Shown one piece after another: positions 63,036 through 64,000 of a stretch of 64,000 bases of DNA. The stretch's first letter is position 1; the number at the start of each line of letters is the position of its first letter. Location of the stretch: NCBI RefSeq assembly GCF_003096635.1, contig NZ_QEKV01000008.1, positions 16,474 through 80,473 of the forward strand. Direction: 5' to 3'. This DNA is from Ezakiella coagulans. GTDB lineage: Bacteria; Bacillota; Clostridia; Tissierellales; Peptoniphilaceae. The notes under the pieces are model-generated. The model was not told where the DNA came from. It was given only the letters and a program-made list of their open reading frames with translations, and did not search any database. A program made the position numbers and the translations under genes.

Positions 63036-63112
63036 TGGCTGGGGTAACAGGACTCGAACCTGTGGAATGCAAGAGTCAAAGTCTTGTGCCTTACCGACTT
63101 GGCTATACCCCA
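63036..63112 (-). tRNA. tRNA-Gln (anticodon TTG)
   Basis: Acceptor TGGGGTA/TACCCCA with G discriminator, anticodon stem CAAGA/TCTTG with loop CTTTGAC, encoded CCA. Confidence 0.96.
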
Positions 63113-63115
63113 ACA

Positions 63116-63201
63116 TGGTGGATGAGAGTGGATTCGAACCACTGAAAGCAAAGCTAACGGATTTACAGTCCGTCCCCTTTGGCCAACTTGGGTACTCATC
63201 C
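63116..63201 (-). tRNA. tRNA-Tyr (anticodon GTA)
   Basis: An 86-base class II tRNA with a long variable arm. Acceptor GGATGAG/CTCATCC, anticodon stem CGGA/TCCG with loop CTGTAAA, encoded CCA. Confidence 0.96.
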
Positions 63202-63227
63202 ATATTGAAAACATTAGTGAAAATAAA

Positions 63228-63303
63228 TGGAGCTGGTGATAGGACTTGAACCCACAACCTACTGATTACAAATCAGTTGCTCTACCGATTGAGCTACACC
63301 AGC
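63228..63303 (-). tRNA. tRNA-Thr (anticodon TGT)
   Basis: Acceptor GCTGGTG/CACCAGC, anticodon stem CTGAT/ATCAG with loop TTGTAA, encoded CCA. A second threonine tRNA (CGT) is at 43937. Confidence 0.96.
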
Positions 63304-63315
63304 GTAAATATAAAA

Positions 63316-63392
63316 TGGCGACCCGGAACGGATTCGAACCGTCGACCTCCAGCGTGACAGGCTGGCATTCTAACCAACTGAACTACCGGGCC
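63316..63392 (-). tRNA. tRNA-Asp (anticodon GTC)
   Basis: Acceptor GGCCCGG/CCGGGTC, anticodon stem CCAGC/GCTGG with loop CTGTCAC, G discriminator and encoded CCA. First gene after the internal promoter at 63463-63491. Confidence 0.96.
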
Positions 63393-63462
63393 AAATTAAA
63401 TTTTAAATCGAATAATGTAATAACCACAGTTCAAAGTTATGCCATCCATTCACAACAGTTTT

Positions 63463-63491
63463 ATTCTAACATAACATTCACAAAATGTCAA
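63463..63491 (-). promoter_or_regulatory. internal promoter of the tRNA cluster
   Basis: Consensus TTGACA (63486-63491) and TAGAAT (63463-63468) on the minus strand with a 17-base spacer, about 70 bases ahead of tRNA-Asp. It splits the cluster into 5S-Asn-Met-Glu-Val and Asp-to-Ile2 parts. Confidence 0.75.
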
Positions 63492-63501
63492 TAGTTTTTT
63501 A

Positions 63502-63530
63502 ATAAAAATTATATATTATTTAATTTTTAT
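63502..63530 (-). terminator. AT-only hairpin after tRNA-Val
   Basis: ATAAAAATTA pairs with TAATTTTTAT (10 bp) directly after the tRNA-Val CCA. The stem contains no G or C and no clear T run follows, so termination would be weak; it may instead be a processing signal. Confidence 0.4.
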
Positions 63531-63605
63531 GGTGGACGATACAGGGCTCGAACCTGTGACCCCCTGCTTGTAAGGCAGATGCTCTCCCAGCTGAGCTAAT
63601 CGTCC
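63530..63605 (-). tRNA. tRNA-Val (anticodon TAC)
   Basis: Acceptor GGACGAT/ATCGTCC, anticodon stem CTGC/GCAG with loop CTTACAA, encoded CCA. Confidence 0.96.
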
Positions 63606-63612
63606 AGGAAAA

Positions 63613-63687
63613 TGGTGACCCTACCGAGATTCGAACTCGGGATACCGCCGTGAAAGGGCGATGTCTTAACCGCTTGACCATAGGGCC
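63613..63687 (-). tRNA. tRNA-Glu (anticodon TTC)
   Basis: Acceptor GGCCCTA/TAGGGTC, anticodon stem CGCC/GGCG with loop CTTTCAC, encoded CCA. Confidence 0.96.
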
Positions 63688-63691
63688 GTAT

Positions 63692-63768
63692 TGGTAGCGG
63701 CGAAGAGATTTGAACTCCTGACACCACGGGTATGAACCGTGTGCTCTAGCCAGCTGAGCTACGCCGCC
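63692..63768 (-). tRNA. tRNA-Met (elongator, anticodon CAT)
   Basis: Acceptor GGCGGCG/CGCCGCT, D arm AGCTCAGCTGGCTAGAGC, anticodon region ACGGTTCATACCCGT, encoded ACCA. The sequence closely follows the B. subtilis elongator tRNA-Met as I know it. Confidence 0.93.
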
Positions 63769-63777
63769 ATAAATTAG

Positions 63778-63852
63778 TGGCGCTTGCGGTAGGGCTCGAA
63801 CCTACAGCCTATCGGTTAACAGCCGATTGCTCTACCATTGAGCTACGCAAGC
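63778..63852 (-). tRNA. tRNA-Asn (anticodon GTT)
   Basis: Acceptor GCTTGCG/CGCAAGC, anticodon stem TCGG/CCGA with loop CTGTTAA, G discriminator, encoded CCA. First tRNA after the 5S gene. Confidence 0.96.
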
Positions 63853-63865
63853 ATTTATTAATAAT

Positions 63866-63895
63866 AAAGAGAAAATTACATAGAATTTTCTCTTT
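63866..63895 (-). other. 12-bp hairpin between 5S rRNA and tRNA-Asn
   Basis: AAAGAGAAAATT and AATTTTCTCTTT form a perfect 12-bp stem with a 6-base loop. On the minus strand it is followed by ATTATTAAT, not a real T run, so it may be a partial terminator or an rRNA-processing stem. Confidence 0.55.
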
Positions 63896-63903
63896 AGTTA
63901 TTA

Positions 63904-64000
63904 TAGTGCGGCTTCGTCCTAATCTCCCGGGAGGTCGCCCTCCGAGTACCTTCGGCGATGCAAGGCTTAACTTCTGTGTTCGGCATGGGTACAGGTGGAT
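63904..64000 (-). rRNA. rrf: 5S rRNA, 5' end beyond window
   Basis: The minus strand carries the conserved 5S core: CCATGCCGAACACAGAAGTT, AAGCC, then GCCGAAGGTACTCGGAGG, CCTCCCGGGAGATTAGGACG and a 3' strand ending about 63904. Roughly the first 20-25 bases of the gene lie outside the window. It implies an rRNA operon to the right, with the tRNA genes as its distal part. Confidence 0.93.

Noticed and set aside
62245..63494. Several ORFs of 60-105 codons within the tRNA cluster
   Set aside because: They read through tRNA genes on either strand; the tRNA structures explain the sequence completely.

Overview
The window is one continuous piece of an AT-rich, densely packed bacterial chromosome. 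It looks like a low-GC, anaerobic Gram-positive coccus of the Peptoniphilaceae (Tissierellia) type. Pointers are B. subtilis-like neighbourhoods (alr-mazF; mltG-yrrO-udk; ireB-ruvX; rapZ-yvcK), consensus AGGAGG ribosome binding sites and SigA promoters, lipoproteins without an outer-membrane system, a CsaB/TagA pair for secondary cell-wall polymer, and amino-acid catabolism genes (tryptophanase-like lyase, D-serine ammonia-lyase, asparaginase, MalY/PatB). The taxonomic call is inference; no 16S gene is present.

Layout. 1-8.9 kb (minus): one overlapping operon alr, mazF, GNAT, a glycosyltransferase-CsaB fusion, tagA, tkt and a truncated pepP. 9-11.4 kb (plus): an HD-GNAT fusion protein, a DUF3841 protein and a TRIC-type channel. 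11.4-16.4 kb (minus): uvrB-uvrA and a possible 38-residue membrane protein. 16.4-17.9 kb (plus): an unknown lipoprotein. 17.9-25.3 kb (minus): queT, mltG, U32 protein, a divergent udk, gspE, gspF, vanW-like. 25.4-27.9 kb (minus): RNase J, ruvX, ireB. 28-32.4 kb (plus): class A PBP and dsdA. 32.5-41.6 kb (minus): an M42 peptidase with its own promoter, then a ten-gene operon murB-rapZ-yvcK-aroE-aroF-aroB-aroA-aroC-aroK-aroQ covering the whole shikimate route to chorismate. 41.7-49.4 kb (minus): an ABC exporter, a gene-poor stretch with short tandem repeats, tRNA-Thr(CGT), then typA-cls-aminotransferase-patB. 49.6-51.3 kb (plus): tryptophanase-like gene behind a consensus promoter and a 12-codon leader ORF. 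51.4-53.1 kb (minus): a membrane-anchored unknown protein split between two frames at a U UUU UUA heptamer, and an RsbW-like ATPase. 53.2-59.2 kb (minus): cysteine desulfurase-thiI-potABCD. 59.3-62.1 kb: a lipoprotein with an internal duplication (minus) and asparaginase plus a YprB-like nuclease (plus). 62.2-64 kb (minus): the 3' part of a 5S rRNA gene followed by 14 tRNA genes.

How the genes work together. Wall synthesis and surface genes dominate: Alr (D-Ala), MurB, class A PBP, MltG, IreB (PASTA-kinase target), the VanW-like protein and the TagA/CsaB polymer enzymes. RapZ, YvcK and MurB link wall precursor supply to central carbon flow, and tkt makes erythrose-4-phosphate, a shikimate precursor. 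Cysteine desulfurase and ThiI supply sulfur for tRNA thiolation, matching the tRNA-rich right end.

Most notable: the in-frame U6A slippery heptamer joining two ORFs; a duplicated tRNA-Ser 3' end enclosing a GC-richer insert with an inverted T-arm copy; a MazF with a 66-residue low-complexity extension and no antitoxin gene; a Udk with altered catalytic-site residues; a GspE whose Walker A ends in GKN; the leader ORF and roughly 50-residue insertion of the tryptophanase-like gene; and the glycosyltransferase-CsaB fusion.
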